Made by a program: the position numbers and the translations under genes | Source: Saccharothrix sp. S26 | Lineage (GTDB): Bacteria; Actinomycetota; Actinomycetes; Mycobacteriales; Pseudonocardiaceae | DNA: 64,000 bases | Reading direction: 5' to 3' | Assembly (NCBI RefSeq): GCF_021390395.1 | Contig: NZ_JAJUWT010000016.1 | Span: 124,001-188,000, forward strand | Part shown: positions 9,255 to 40,600 of the stretch, one piece after another | Numbering within the stretch: position 1 is the stretch's first letter | How the letters are laid out: the number at the start of each line of letters is the position of its first letter | The notes under the pieces: generated by a model | The model's database searches: none | Told to the model about the DNA's origin: nothing | The model's input: the letters and a program-made list of their open reading frames with translations, nothing else

Positions 9255-9830
9255 ATGGCGAGAGGACGCGTCACACGCGAGGACTGGACGATGGCGGCGC
9301 TGCGCGCCCTGGCCCGGGGCGGGGTGGCCGCGGTGTCCGTCGACGGCCTCGCGGGCGAGCTGGGCATCACGCGCGGCAGCTTCTACTGGCACTTCAAGGA
9401 CCGCGACGCGCTGCTGGTGGCGGCCGTGGAGCTGTGGGAGCAGCGGACCACCGCGGACCTCATCACGCGGCTGGCGTCCCTGGACGACCCGGAGGAGAAG
9501 CTCCGCGAGGGCTTCCGCACCGCGCTGGGCGTGCAGCTCGTCCCGGGCCTGGAACCCGCGCTGGTGGCGCACGCCGACCACCCCGTGATCGCTCCCGTCC
9601 TGACCAGGGTGATCGAGCGGCGCATCGCGTACCTGGCCGAGCTGTACGCCGAGCTCGGGCTGACCCCGGCGGTCGCGCGTCGGCAGGCGGTCGTCGCCTA
9701 CGCCGCCTACCTCGGGTGGGCCGAACTGCGGCGCGTCGCCACCGACGTGGTCCCGGAGGTCTCGGTGCGGGGGCAGCGCGGGCGTGCCGGGTTGAAGCAC
9801 CTGATCGACCAGCTGACCGCCGTCCGCTGA
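9255..9830 (+). CDS. TetR/AcrR-family transcriptional regulator
   Basis: 191 residues. The N-terminal 55 residues hold the TetR helix-turn-helix: a first helix with TMAALRALARGGVAAVSVDGLA, then GELGITRGSFYWHFKDRDALLVAAVELW, which is the classic recognition helix and linker (GxxxGxxYxHFxxKxxLL type). The rest is a helical ligand-binding and dimerisation domain typical of short TetR repressors. It lies between a divergent hypothetical gene and a small membrane-protein gene preceded by an inverted repeat (9852-9899). That repeat is the likely operator, so repression of the membrane protein, and perhaps autoregulation, is expected. Confidence 0.9.
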   Translation: MARGRVTREDWTMAALRALARGGVAAVSVDGLAGELGITRGSFYWHFKDRDALLVAAVELWEQRTTADLITRLASLDDPEEKLREGFRTALGVQLVPGLEPALVAHADHPVIAPVLTRVIERRIAYLAELYAELGLTPAVARRQAVVAYAAYLGWAELRRVATDVVPEVSVRGQRGRAGLKHLIDQLTAVR

Positions 9831-9851
9831 GGTGCGTGCCCGTCGAGCCCT

Positions 9852-9899
9852 TTGACATGCACGGCTGTATGGACGAACCATACAGTCGTGCATGGTCAA
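9852..9899. promoter_or_regulatory. Long inverted repeat, probable TetR operator
   Basis: Left arm 9852-9872 and right arm 9878-9899 pair over about 21 bases with one mismatch and one bulged base around a 5-base centre (ACGAA). The inner 16 bases of the left arm, ATGCACGGCTGTATGG, match the complement of CCATACAGTCGTGCAT with one change. The right arm carries TACAGT (9881-9886), a TANNNT -10 box for the gene starting at 9914. A dimeric repressor bound here would cover that promoter. The TetR gene ends 21 bases upstream. Confidence 0.6.
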
Positions 9900-9913
9900 C
9901 GGGGAGGGTCACC

Positions 9914-10363
9914 ATGGCGCAGCGGGCGTTGAGCGTGTTCCGGATCGGCGCGGGGGCGTGGGTCGTGACCGGTGTGGGTCACCTGGCCCTCACGGTGGCG
10001 GTGGCGTTGCAGCCCCGACAGCCGACGGCGGCGCGTGCCGTCGCGGCGATGCGGGCGCACACCACCGAGATCGCCGGGCTCCGGCGCAGCCTCTACGAAC
10101 TCGACCGGGGCATGTCGCTGGTCATGGCCGTGGCGCTGGTGTTCGGCGGGCTGGTGTGCCTGCTCGTCGCGCGGTCCGCGCCCGACCTGGTCACGCGGTC
10201 GCGGTCGGTGAGCGGCCTGGGCCTGGCCTGCTCCCTCGTCGCGCTCGGCTTGTCGCTGTGGTCGTTGCCCGTGCCGCCGATCGTGCTGTTCGCCGTCGCG
10301 TCCGCGGCGTTCGGCACCGCCCTCGTCAAGGCCGGACCGGAAGTTTCCGCCCAGCTCGCCTGA
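9914..10363 (+). CDS. Small four-helix integral membrane protein
   Basis: 149 residues. The ATG has GGGGAGG seven bases upstream. Four hydrophobic segments can be read (residues about 10-32, 66-88, 97-115 and 119-140), separated by a longer loop with YELDRGMS between the first and second, a layout seen in small actinobacterial membrane proteins of unknown function found next to TetR genes. It is probably the target of the adjacent regulator through the inverted repeat in front of it. No transport motif is visible and I assign no substrate. Confidence 0.75.
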   Translation: MAQRALSVFRIGAGAWVVTGVGHLALTVAVALQPRQPTAARAVAAMRAHTTEIAGLRRSLYELDRGMSLVMAVALVFGGLVCLLVARSAPDLVTRSRSVSGLGLACSLVALGLSLWSLPVPPIVLFAVASAAFGTALVKAGPEVSAQLA

Positions 10364-10437
10364 CCACCCGAACGTGCCGCGACCGCGTGTTATACCTGAA
10401 GCGCCCCAAGGAGAACTGCTGGCGGGAGGCGGGTCGC

Positions 10438-11559
10438 ATGGTCACGCACGTGGTCGTCATCGGCGCGGGGGTCTACGGCGCGGCGGTGGCCGCATCGTTG
10501 TCCAGCCGGGGAGCCCGGGTCACCGTCGTGGACGCGGGCGCGCCCGGCGGCGGCACGTCCGGCGCGACGTTCTCCTGGACCAACTCGTGCGGCAAGCAAC
10601 CCCGGCACTACCACGACCTCAACGTCGCGGGCATGCAAGCCCACCGGCGGCTGGCGGCCGAGGTGCCGCACGGCGACTGGTACCACGAGACCGGCAACCT
10701 GGAGTGGGCCGCCACCGACACCGACCGCGCGGCGCTGGAGCGCAAGGTCGCCGCCGTCCTCGACTACGGCTACGAGGCGCGGTGGCTCAGCCGAGCCGAG
10801 GCGTTGGACCTCGAACCCGACCTCGACCCGGCCGCGCTGCCCGCCGACGGCATCGCCTTCTTCCCGCGCGAGGGCTGGGTCGAGCCGACCCCGCTCATCG
10901 CCCACCTGGTGTCGCGGGCGGTCGCGGCCGGTGCGGAGGTCGTGCGCGACGACGCGGTGACCGGTCTGGACGTCGACGCGGGCGCGGTGCGCGCGGTCCG
11001 GCTCGCCTCGGGCCGGCGGTTGGCGACCGACGCGGTGGTCGACTGCGCCGGGCCGCGGGCCGCGCGGATCGCCGAACTGGCCGGGTTGACGCTGCCGATG
11101 CGCAACACCCGCGGCGCGCTCGTCCACACCTCGCCGGTCGCCGTCTCGGTGGCACGCGTGGTCCACGCGCCGCACGTCCACCTGCGCCCGGACGGCGGGG
11201 GACGGGTGCTGCTGCACAACCCGGAGGTCGACGGCGCGGTCCACGTGTCCGACACCGGTGAGACCCGCGTCGACCCCTCGGCCGTCGACGCGGTGGTCGA
11301 GGCCGGCCGTGCGCTCTACCCGGGCCTGCGCGCGGCGACCGCGGAGAGCGTCCGGGTGGGCGAGCGGCCCATCCCCGACGACGGCCTGCCGGTGCTGGGC
11401 CGGGTGGTCGAGCTGCCGAACTTCCACTTCGCCGTCTCGCACAGCGGCGCCACGCTGTGCCTGCACGCGGGCGACCTGGTCGCGGCCGAGGTGCTCGGCG
11501 AGGACCGGGACGAGGCCCTGGCCCCGTTCCGGTTCGAGCGGACCGCGCCGGTCCACTGA
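10438..11559 (+). CDS. FAD-dependent oxidoreductase, DAO family (amine/amino-acid oxidase-like)
   Basis: 373 residues. The ATG has GGGAGG upstream. The N-terminus shows the Rossmann FAD motif VVVIGAGVYGAAVAASLSSRG, ending on an acidic residue (VVDAG) that binds the ribose. The middle holds VDCAGPRAARIAELAG, and the C-terminus has the second FAD contact VGERPIPDDGLPVLGRV, typical of D-amino-acid oxidase-type flavoproteins. Such enzymes oxidise a C-N bond of an amine or amino acid using O2. The amino-acid permease gene starts 83 bases downstream in the same direction, so import and oxidation of an amino acid or amine is a plausible joint role. Confidence 0.85.
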   Translation: MVTHVVVIGAGVYGAAVAASLSSRGARVTVVDAGAPGGGTSGATFSWTNSCGKQPRHYHDLNVAGMQAHRRLAAEVPHGDWYHETGNLEWAATDTDRAALERKVAAVLDYGYEARWLSRAEALDLEPDLDPAALPADGIAFFPREGWVEPTPLIAHLVSRAVAAGAEVVRDDAVTGLDVDAGAVRAVRLASGRRLATDAVVDCAGPRAARIAELAGLTLPMRNTRGALVHTSPVAVSVARVVHAPHVHLRPDGGGRVLLHNPEVDGAVHVSDTGETRVDPSAVDAVVEAGRALYPGLRAATAESVRVGERPIPDDGLPVLGRVVELPNFHFAVSHSGATLCLHAGDLVAAEVLGEDRDEALAPFRFERTAPVH

Positions 11560-11642
11560 GGACCGGCCGCTTCGGTCGGCCGTATCGGCGGCGCGCGCGG
11601 TGATGGCGCGGCGCGGGCACGCCTGGCACTGTCGCGCTGCCC

Positions 11643-13073
11643 GTGGACCGCGCGACCTCGGAGGGTGCCTTGCCCGACCACGCGAACGGCGGGTTGCGCC
11701 GGCAGCTGACCAGCCGCCAGATCGGCATGATCTCGCTCGGCGGGGCCATCGGCACCGGCCTGTTCCTCGGCTCCGGCCTGGCGATCTCCCTGGCCGGGCC
11801 CGCGGTCGTGCTGGTCTACGTGGTCGGGGCGCTGGCCGCCGCCGCGGTGGCGTACGCGGTGGCCGAGATGGTCGTGGTGCACCCGGAGGCTGGCGGGTTC
11901 GGCGCGGTCGGGGCGCGGTACGCCGGTCCGCTGGTCGGGTACGTGCAGCGGTGGTGCTACTGGGCGACGCAGGTGATCACGGTCGGCGGCGAGGTGGTCG
12001 CGGCCGGGCTCTACGTGCGGTACTGGTGGCCGCAGGTGCCGTTGTGGGCGTCGGTGTGCCTGTTCGCGGTGGCCATCCTGGGCGTCAACTTCGCGGCCGT
12101 GCGGCTGTTCGGCGAGGTCGAGTACTGGTTCGCGATGATCAAGGTGACGGCGCTGGTCGTCTTCCTGGTCCTGGGCGGGCTGTACGTGGTGTTCGGGCTG
12201 CCGGGGCAGGACCCGGCCGGGCTGTCGGCGTGGACCGACCACGGCGGGTTCATGCCCAACGGCCTGGTGGGCGTGCTGCTGGCGGTCAGCGTGGCCACGT
12301 TCGGCTACGGCGGTGTGGAGGCGGTGGCGATGACGGCCGCCGAGTCGCGCGAACCCGGCCGTGACATCCCGCGCGCGGCTCGCCGGGTGGTGGTGCGGCT
12401 GGCGTTGTTCTACGTGCTGGCGACCGGGATCGTCGTGGCGATCGTGCCGTGGACGCGGGCAGCGGCGGTCGACGGCGTGGCGGAGAGCCCGTTCGTGACG
12501 CTGTTCGCGTCGGTCGGCGTGCCGGCGGCGGCGGGCCTGATGAACCTGGTCGTGCTCACGGCCGCGCTGTCGGCCGCGAACACCACGCTCTACCTCGCCT
12601 CCCGCGCGGTGCACTCGCTGGCGCTGGACCGCTGGGCGCCGAAGCGCCTCGCCACCGTGACCGACCGGGGCAGCCCGGTCAACGCGGTGCTCGCCTCGAC
12701 CGGCGGCCTGGCCGTCGCGGCGGTGGCTGCCGCGCTGTCGCCCGACGCGGCCTTCCCCGTGCTGCTCGGCATCGCGCTGATCAGCGGCATGGTCGCGTGG
12801 ATGCTGATCTTCGTGAGCCACCTGGCGTTCCGGCGCGCCCGCCGCGGCCTGCCGCCGTCGCCGGTCCGGCTGCCGGGCGCGCCGGTCACGGCGGTGCTGA
12901 GCCTGCTGTACGTGGTGCTCGTGGTGGTGGCGACGGCGTTCACCGAGGCGTTCGGCCCGGCGTGGCAGGTGGGCGTGCCGTTCGTGGCGCTGGTGTTGCT
13001 GTCCTACCCGGTGGTGCGGCTGCGCCGGTCGGCCCGCGACCGGCGGGCCGAGGACTACACCGAGCCGGTGTAG
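11643..13073 (+). CDS. Amino-acid permease (APC superfamily, AAT type)
   Basis: 476 residues from the GTG at 11643; a TTG at 11670, five bases after GGAGG, is an equally good start and would remove nine residues. The segment LTSRQIGMISLGGAIGTGLF is the signature of the first transmembrane helix of AroP/GabP-type permeases, and FGYGGVEAVAMTAAESREPGRDIPRA is the conserved helix 6 to loop region. About 12 hydrophobic helices span the protein, followed by a charged C-terminal tail. Proton-coupled uptake of an amino acid is expected. Its 3' end overlaps the convergent AhpD-like gene by 19 bases. Confidence 0.9.
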   Translation: MDRATSEGALPDHANGGLRRQLTSRQIGMISLGGAIGTGLFLGSGLAISLAGPAVVLVYVVGALAAAAVAYAVAEMVVVHPEAGGFGAVGARYAGPLVGYVQRWCYWATQVITVGGEVVAAGLYVRYWWPQVPLWASVCLFAVAILGVNFAAVRLFGEVEYWFAMIKVTALVVFLVLGGLYVVFGLPGQDPAGLSAWTDHGGFMPNGLVGVLLAVSVATFGYGGVEAVAMTAAESREPGRDIPRAARRVVVRLALFYVLATGIVVAIVPWTRAAAVDGVAESPFVTLFASVGVPAAAGLMNLVVLTAALSAANTTLYLASRAVHSLALDRWAPKRLATVTDRGSPVNAVLASTGGLAVAAVAAALSPDAAFPVLLGIALISGMVAWMLIFVSHLAFRRARRGLPPSPVRLPGAPVTAVLSLLYVVLVVVATAFTEAFGPAWQVGVPFVALVLLSYPVVRLRRSARDRRAEDYTEPV

Positions 13074-13603
13074 CCGTGCGCCACGATCCGCCGCGCGGAC
13101 TCGGCATAGCCGTCGGTCTCGGCGGGCGCGAACGTGCCCAGGCCGTCGACGTACCGGTTGAACATGCAGAACGCGGCCGCGATCAGCACCGTGTCGTGGA
13201 TCTCGACATCGGTGGCACCCTGTGCGCGGGCCCCGTCCACCAGCTCGGTGGTGACGTTGCGCCCGGACTCCTGGACGGCGGCGGCGATCCGCAGCAGCGC
13301 CCGCAGCTTCTCCGGGACCGGCGCGGTGTCGAGGTCCGCCCGCACCTGCTGGACCAGGGTCACGCCCTCGTCGAGCTGCGCGGCGGCGAACGCCGAGTGC
13401 GAGTCGCAGCAGAACCGGCACTCGTTCAACCCGGACACGTACGCCGCGATCAGTTCACGCTCGCCCGCAGGCAGCGAGTTCGGCGCGCGCAGCAGGGCTT
13501 CCGCCAGCGCGTTGAGCGGCTTGGCCGTCTCGGGCCGGAACTTCATCAGCCCGGTGATGCCGGGGAGCAGGGTCTCGTCCAAGCCGAGGTCGATGTGCGC
13601 CAT
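13055..13603 (-). CDS. AhpD-like / carboxymuconolactone decarboxylase-family protein
   Basis: 182 residues starting at ATG. The core NECRFCCDSH has the AhpD-type CxxC pair and downstream His, with the conserved Glu (ERELIAAYVSGL) one helix before it. The family includes peroxidase-related proteins that reduce hydroperoxides through the Cys pair. The length matches single-domain peroxidase-related members. The protein is all-helical with no export signal. It converges on, and overlaps, the permease gene. Confidence 0.85.
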   Translation of the reverse strand: MAHIDLGLDETLLPGITGLMKFRPETAKPLNALAEALLRAPNSLPAGERELIAAYVSGLNECRFCCDSHSAFAAAQLDEGVTLVQQVRADLDTAPVPEKLRALLRIAAAVQESGRNVTTELVDGARAQGATDVEIHDTVLIAAAFCMFNRYVDGLGTFAPAETDGYAESARRIVAHGYTGSV

Positions 13604-13620
13604 GGGAGCACGCTAGCTGT

Positions 13621-14061
13621 TCACCGACCACTCGGGGGGTGATCGGTGAACGGCCGCACTGCGTGAACCCGCAGTGGACGGCCCGGCCCCGTCACGGGGG
13701 TGCGACGTGCACGGGGCGCTGTGGCTTGCTTGGCGTGCCCGCGCAGCATGAGCAGCACGGCGCCCGTCGTCAGCCCGAAGCCGACCACGTGGCCGAACAG
13801 GCTGACCCACTGCGCGCCGCCGACCACGAACACCATCTCGCTCATCATGGGGTCGGCCGTCACGCTCAGCCGCAGCGGCATGATGATCAGCGCACCGAGC
13901 ACCCACAGCACCGCGCCGTAGAGCGGGCTACGCCGCGTAGACCGGCGGCACGGCGCCGAGCTTGCCGGTCAGCACGCCGAACCCCGCGCCGGCGATGGCC
14001 GGGATGACCATGTGGACGATGAAGCCGACCACGGCGTTGTCGACGCCGATCAGCTCCTTCT
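13621..14061 (-). pseudogene. Frameshifted small membrane-protein gene remnant
   Basis: On the - strand one frame (about 14061 down to 13928) reads a membrane helix region, GVDNAVVGFIVHMVIPAIAG then a Gly-rich turn, and stops at a TAG at 13928-13930. A second frame, shifted by one base, takes up at once with PLYGAVLWVLGALIIMPLRL and continues to a TGA at 13621 (ORF from 13911: 96 residues). Together they read like one protein of three to four membrane helices with a GHVVGFGLTTGAVLL segment, so a single-base indel near 13925 best explains the split. No good start codon is seen for the first part; GAGAAGGAG just inside it could be its ribosome site. It lies three bases behind the gene ending at 14064. 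Confidence 0.55.
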
Positions 14062-14063
14062 CG

Positions 14064-14975
14064 TCAGTTGTAGGGCATGGTCCGGAACCAACCGATCCCG
14101 AAGATCGACGGGACGCGCACGTCCCAGTACACGAGCAGGAACACGCCGAGCGCGATGAGCAGCGCCGCGCTGACCACGGCGGAGCGGCGGCCGTTGGCGC
14201 GGAACCAGCGCGGGAACCGGCCCTTGGTGCCCAGCGCCACGGCGGCGAACACGACCGCGACCAGCAGGACGTTGCCGAGGGACTGGAGCACGAACGTGCC
14301 CGCGCCGAACAGGGGGTTGCCGGAGTCCACGGCGGAGCGGAACAGCTTGGTGAACATCGGGTACGGCCGGCCGATCAGGAACGCGCCGACCAGCGCGCCG
14401 AGCACCACGACCCGGGCCACGGGTCGATCCCGGAACGGGTCCGGCAGCACGCCCAGGGCGGCGAGCCCGAGGTAGGCCATCGCCAGGCCGACCACGCCGA
14501 ACACGACCGCCGACTGCACCAGCCGCACCGGCATCGTGCCGAGCATCGCGCTTGACAGCTGCGGCAGCCCCGGCCCGACGAGCACGCCGACCGCGCCGTA
14601 GGCGGCCGACACCCCGACCATGCCCGCGGTGAAGAAGCCCAAGGGGCGCAGCAGGGACCTCATCGTGCCGTGTGACGCGCCGCCGGCTTCGCTCATCGGC
14701 CCGATCGACGCGGCCATCGCGATGCTGCACGCGGTGAACATGCCGGCGAGCCCGGACACGAACGCGAACACCAGGCCCGCGGCGGTGCCCGCGATCGAGC
14801 CGGTCGCGGCGTCCTGGCCGAGCAGGGCGTTGGCCACGTTGGCCCCGATCACGTGGTCGACGAACTCGTAGGACCACAGCACGGACAGCAGCACGCCGGC
14901 GATCACGCTGCCGACGACCAGCCGTCCCGGTCTGGTGATGCGGTCGGTCCCGATGGCGGGCCGGACGTGGACCAT
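14064..14975 (-). CDS. Polytopic membrane protein, about seven to eight helices
   Basis: 303 residues. The ATG has GAGGTGA upstream. Hydrophobic helices fall at residues about 21-41, 60-93, 113-135, 148-175, 184-202, 223-246 and 262-284. The general layout, with small-residue-rich helices and internal Pro/Gly kinks, recalls CcdA/DsbD-type membrane proteins, but only a single Cys is present (FTACS) rather than the redox pair, so that assignment is weak. The frameshifted membrane gene follows three bases downstream and was probably its operon partner. Divergent from the PKS genes. Confidence 0.7.
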   Translation of the reverse strand: MVHVRPAIGTDRITRPGRLVVGSVIAGVLLSVLWSYEFVDHVIGANVANALLGQDAATGSIAGTAAGLVFAFVSGLAGMFTACSIAMAASIGPMSEAGGASHGTMRSLLRPLGFFTAGMVGVSAAYGAVGVLVGPGLPQLSSAMLGTMPVRLVQSAVVFGVVGLAMAYLGLAALGVLPDPFRDRPVARVVVLGALVGAFLIGRPYPMFTKLFRSAVDSGNPLFGAGTFVLQSLGNVLLVAVVFAAVALGTKGRFPRWFRANGRRSAVVSAALLIALGVFLLVYWDVRVPSIFGIGWFRTMPYN

Positions 14976-15444
14976 GGGCGTTCACCTCGCTGCGGATCGG
15001 AGCGCGATCGGGAGTCGACCCAATGTCCTGGGCGGCGCGCCGGTCCGACGACTTCCACGCTGCTGTTCTCGGACCCGGCGCCGTGCCGCCGACCCGGGCA
15101 CCGCGGCGGGGCCGTTCGGCGCGTCGGAAACGCACCCGGCGGCACCAGCGCGCTATCGCGAATGCCACTGCGGGGCATACGGGATCGGCACCGGTGGACC
15201 CGTTCTCGGTGCCCGCGTCGGCATTGAAGCCGAATCACCTCGCCCGTGCCAGTGGCACGATCGGAAACCCGATGCGTGGCCGGTGCGAATGGGCCGAGCA
15301 GTAGCCGGGCCGGGCAGAACCGAGGTACGTTCGAGTCGTCTTTCCCCGCCGGGTGGACAACTGCTCGACGGGCGGTGGTGACGGGCCGCATTGCTTTCGT
15401 CCGGGAACCGACTCGAATTCTCGCGAGCGGAAGAGGGTGACCCG
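14976..15444. other. Intergenic region upstream of the PKS genes
   Basis: 469 bases between two divergent genes. It must hold the promoters of both the membrane-protein gene and the first PKS gene. Short open frames exist on both strands but none shows a recognisable domain or a ribosome site. I see no clear -35/-10 pair and no strong inverted repeat. AAGAGGG (15431-15437), eight bases before the PKS ATG, is the likely ribosome site. Confidence 0.5.
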
Positions 15445-37638
<22,194 letters not shown>

Positions 37639-37643
37639 CCGCC

Positions 37644-40600
37644 ATGGCCGACGAAGACAAGCTCCGCAGTTACCTCAAGCGCGCCACGGCCGACCTGCGG
37701 GTGATGGGCAAGCGCCTGGCCGAGGTGGAGGAGGCCGCCCGCGAGCCGATCGCCGTCATCGGCCTGGGCTGCCGCTACCCGGGCGGCGTCGGGTCGCCGG
37801 ACGAGCTGTGGCGGCTGGTCGCCGACGGCGTGGACGCGATCGGCGACTTCCCGACCGACCGCGGCTGGGACGTCACCCACGACCCGGACCCCGACCGGCC
37901 GGGCGCGACCTACGCGCGTTCCGGCGGGTTCCTCACCGATCCCGGTGGCTTCGACGCGGCGTTCTTCGGCATCTCGCCGCGTGAGGCGTTGGCGATGGAC
38001 CCGCAGCAACGCGTGCTGCTCGAAACGGCCTGGGAGACGTTCGAGCACGCGGGCATCGACCCGACGTCGTTGCGCGGCACCCGTACCGCCGTGTTCACCG
38101 GCGTGTGGTCCTCGGGTTACGCCGCCCAACCGCCGCCGGACCTGGAAGGCTTCCTCGCCACCGGCATCGCCACCAGCACCACGTCCGGCCGGGTGTCCTA
38201 CCTGCTCGGCCTGGAAGGCGCGGCGGTGTCGGTGGACACGGCCTGCTCGTCGTCCCTGGTGGCGATCCACCTGGCCGCGCAGGCGCTGCGGGCCGGGGAG
38301 TGCACGATGGCGTTGGCGGGCGGCGTCACGGTCATGGCGACCTCGGCGGGGTTCGTGGAGTTCGCCCGGCAGCGCGGCCTGGCCCCGGACGGGCGGGTCA
38401 AGGCGTTCGCCGACGCCGCCGACGGCACGAGCTGGTCCGAGGGCGCGGGCCTGGTGCTGCTGGAACGCCTGTCCGACGCGCTCCGCAACGGCCACCGTGT
38501 GCTGGCCGTCGTGCGCGGCAGCGCGGTGAACCAGGACGGCGCGTCCAACGGCCTCGCCGCGCCCAACGGCCCCTCGCAGGAACGCGTGATCCGCCAAGCC
38601 CTGGCGAACGCCCGCCTGGAGCCGTCCGACGTGGACGCGGTCGAGGCGCACGGCACCGGCACCACGCTCGGCGACCCGATCGAGGCGCAGGCCCTGCTGG
38701 CCACCTACGGCCAGGACCGCGCCGAGCCGTTGCGCCTGGGCTCGATCAAGTCGAACCTCGGCCACACGCAGGCCGCCGCCGGGGTCGCGGGCGTGATCAA
38801 GATGATCCTGGCGATGCGGCACGGCACCCTCCCGCGCACCCTGCACGTCGACCGGCCCACCCACCACGTCGACTGGACCGCCGGTGACGTCACGCTGCTC
38901 ACCGAGCCGGTCGCGTGGCCGCGAACCGGACGTCCCCGGCGGGCCGCCGTGTCGTCGTTCGGCATCAGTGGCACCAACGCCCACGTGATCCTCGAACACG
39001 TGCCTGCCGAACCTTCGTCCACAGTGGACGCGGACTTGCCGTGGCTGCTGTCCGCGCGCACCCCGCAAGCCCTGATCGCCCAAGCTCAACGCCTCGCAGC
39101 GGTCGACGCCCCCGCCCCGAACATCGCCCGGGCCCTCGCCGACCGCACCACCTTCGAGCACCGCGCCGTCCTCCTCGCCGACCACCGCTCCGGGCTCGAC
39201 GCGCTGGCGGACGGCCGGGGCGCACCCGGCCTGGTCACCGGTGAGGTCGGCGTCCCCGGCAAGACCGTGTTCGTGTTCCCCGGCCAGGGCGCGCAGTGGC
39301 CGGGCATGGGCCGCGAGCTGTACGACACGTCCGAGGTGTTCCGCGCCCACGTCGACGCCTGCGCCGAAGCCCTGGCCCCGCACGTGGACTGGTCCCTGGT
39401 CGACGTGCTGCGCGGCGGCCCGCTCGACCGGGTGGACGTGGTGCAGCCGGCGCTGTTCGCCGTGATGGTGTCGTTGGCCGGGCTCTGGCGCTCGCACGGC
39501 GTCGTCCCGGACGCGGTCGTCGGCCACTCCCAGGGCGAGATCGCCGCCGCGCACGTGGCCGGCATCCTGTCCCTCGCCGACGCCGCCAAGATCGTCGCGC
39601 GGCGCGCCAAGGCGCTGGTGTCGCTGGCCGGCCGAGGCGGCATGGTGTCCGTGGCGTTGTCACCCGACCGTGCCGCGGACTACCTCGAACGGTGGGCCGG
39701 CAGGCTCACCGTCGCCGTGGTCAACGCGCCCGGCGCGGTCGTCGTCTCCGGCAACGCCCGCGACCTGGACGACCTGCTCGCCGCCTGCGCCGCCGACGAC
39801 ATCCGGGCCCGCGCGCTACCGGTCGACTACGCCGCCCACTCCGCCGAGGTCGAGGCGCTGCGCGAGCAGCTCCAGCACGACCTGTCCGGCATCACCGCGC
39901 GGCCCGCCGTCGTCCCGCTGTACTCGACCGTGACGGGCGCGCCCGCCGACGACCTCGACGTCGACTACTGGTACCGCAACCTGCGCGAGCCGGTGCGGTT
40001 CGACCACGCCACGCGCGCCGTGCTCGACCACGGCCACGGCGTGTTCGTGGAGGTCAGCCCGCACCCGGTGGTCACCTCGGCGATCGAGGAGACGGCCGAG
40101 GGCACCGACGTCCTGGTCACCGGCACGCTGCGCCGCGACCAGCCGGAGGAGTTCCGCACGGCCCTCGCCCGGCTGCACGTCCGGGGCGTGGCCGTCGACT
40201 GGCGCCTCCCGACCGGCATCACGCCCGCCGACCTGCCCACCTACCCGTTCCAGCGGCAGCGGTTCTGGCTGAGCCCGGTGGCCGGGAGCGTCGGCGACCA
40301 CCCGGTGCTGACCACGGTGGTGGACCTGCCCGACGGGGGCGCGGCGCTCACCGGCACGGTGTCGCTGCCCACCCACCCGTGGCTGGCCGACCACGCCGTG
40401 CGCGGCTCCGTGCTGCTGCCCGGCACGGCGTTCCTCGAACTCGCCGCCCACGCCGCCGCGAAGGTCGGCGCACCCGGCGTGCGCGAACTCGTGCTGGAGA
40501 CCCCGCTGGTGCTCGACCAGGACGTGGTGCGGCTCCAAGTGGTCGTGGGTCCGCCCGACGAGACCGGTCTGCGTTCCGTCACCGTGCACTCCCACACCGA

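Noticed and set aside
9852..9886. TTGACA (9852-9857) and TACAGT (9881-9886) as a standard sigma-70 promoter pair
   Set aside because: The spacer would be 23 bases, too long; TTGAC is better explained as the outer end of the inverted repeat.
15000..15440. Short open frames upstream of the PKS as a small regulator gene
   Set aside because: None has a recognisable DNA-binding domain or ribosome site, and codon bias differs from the real genes.
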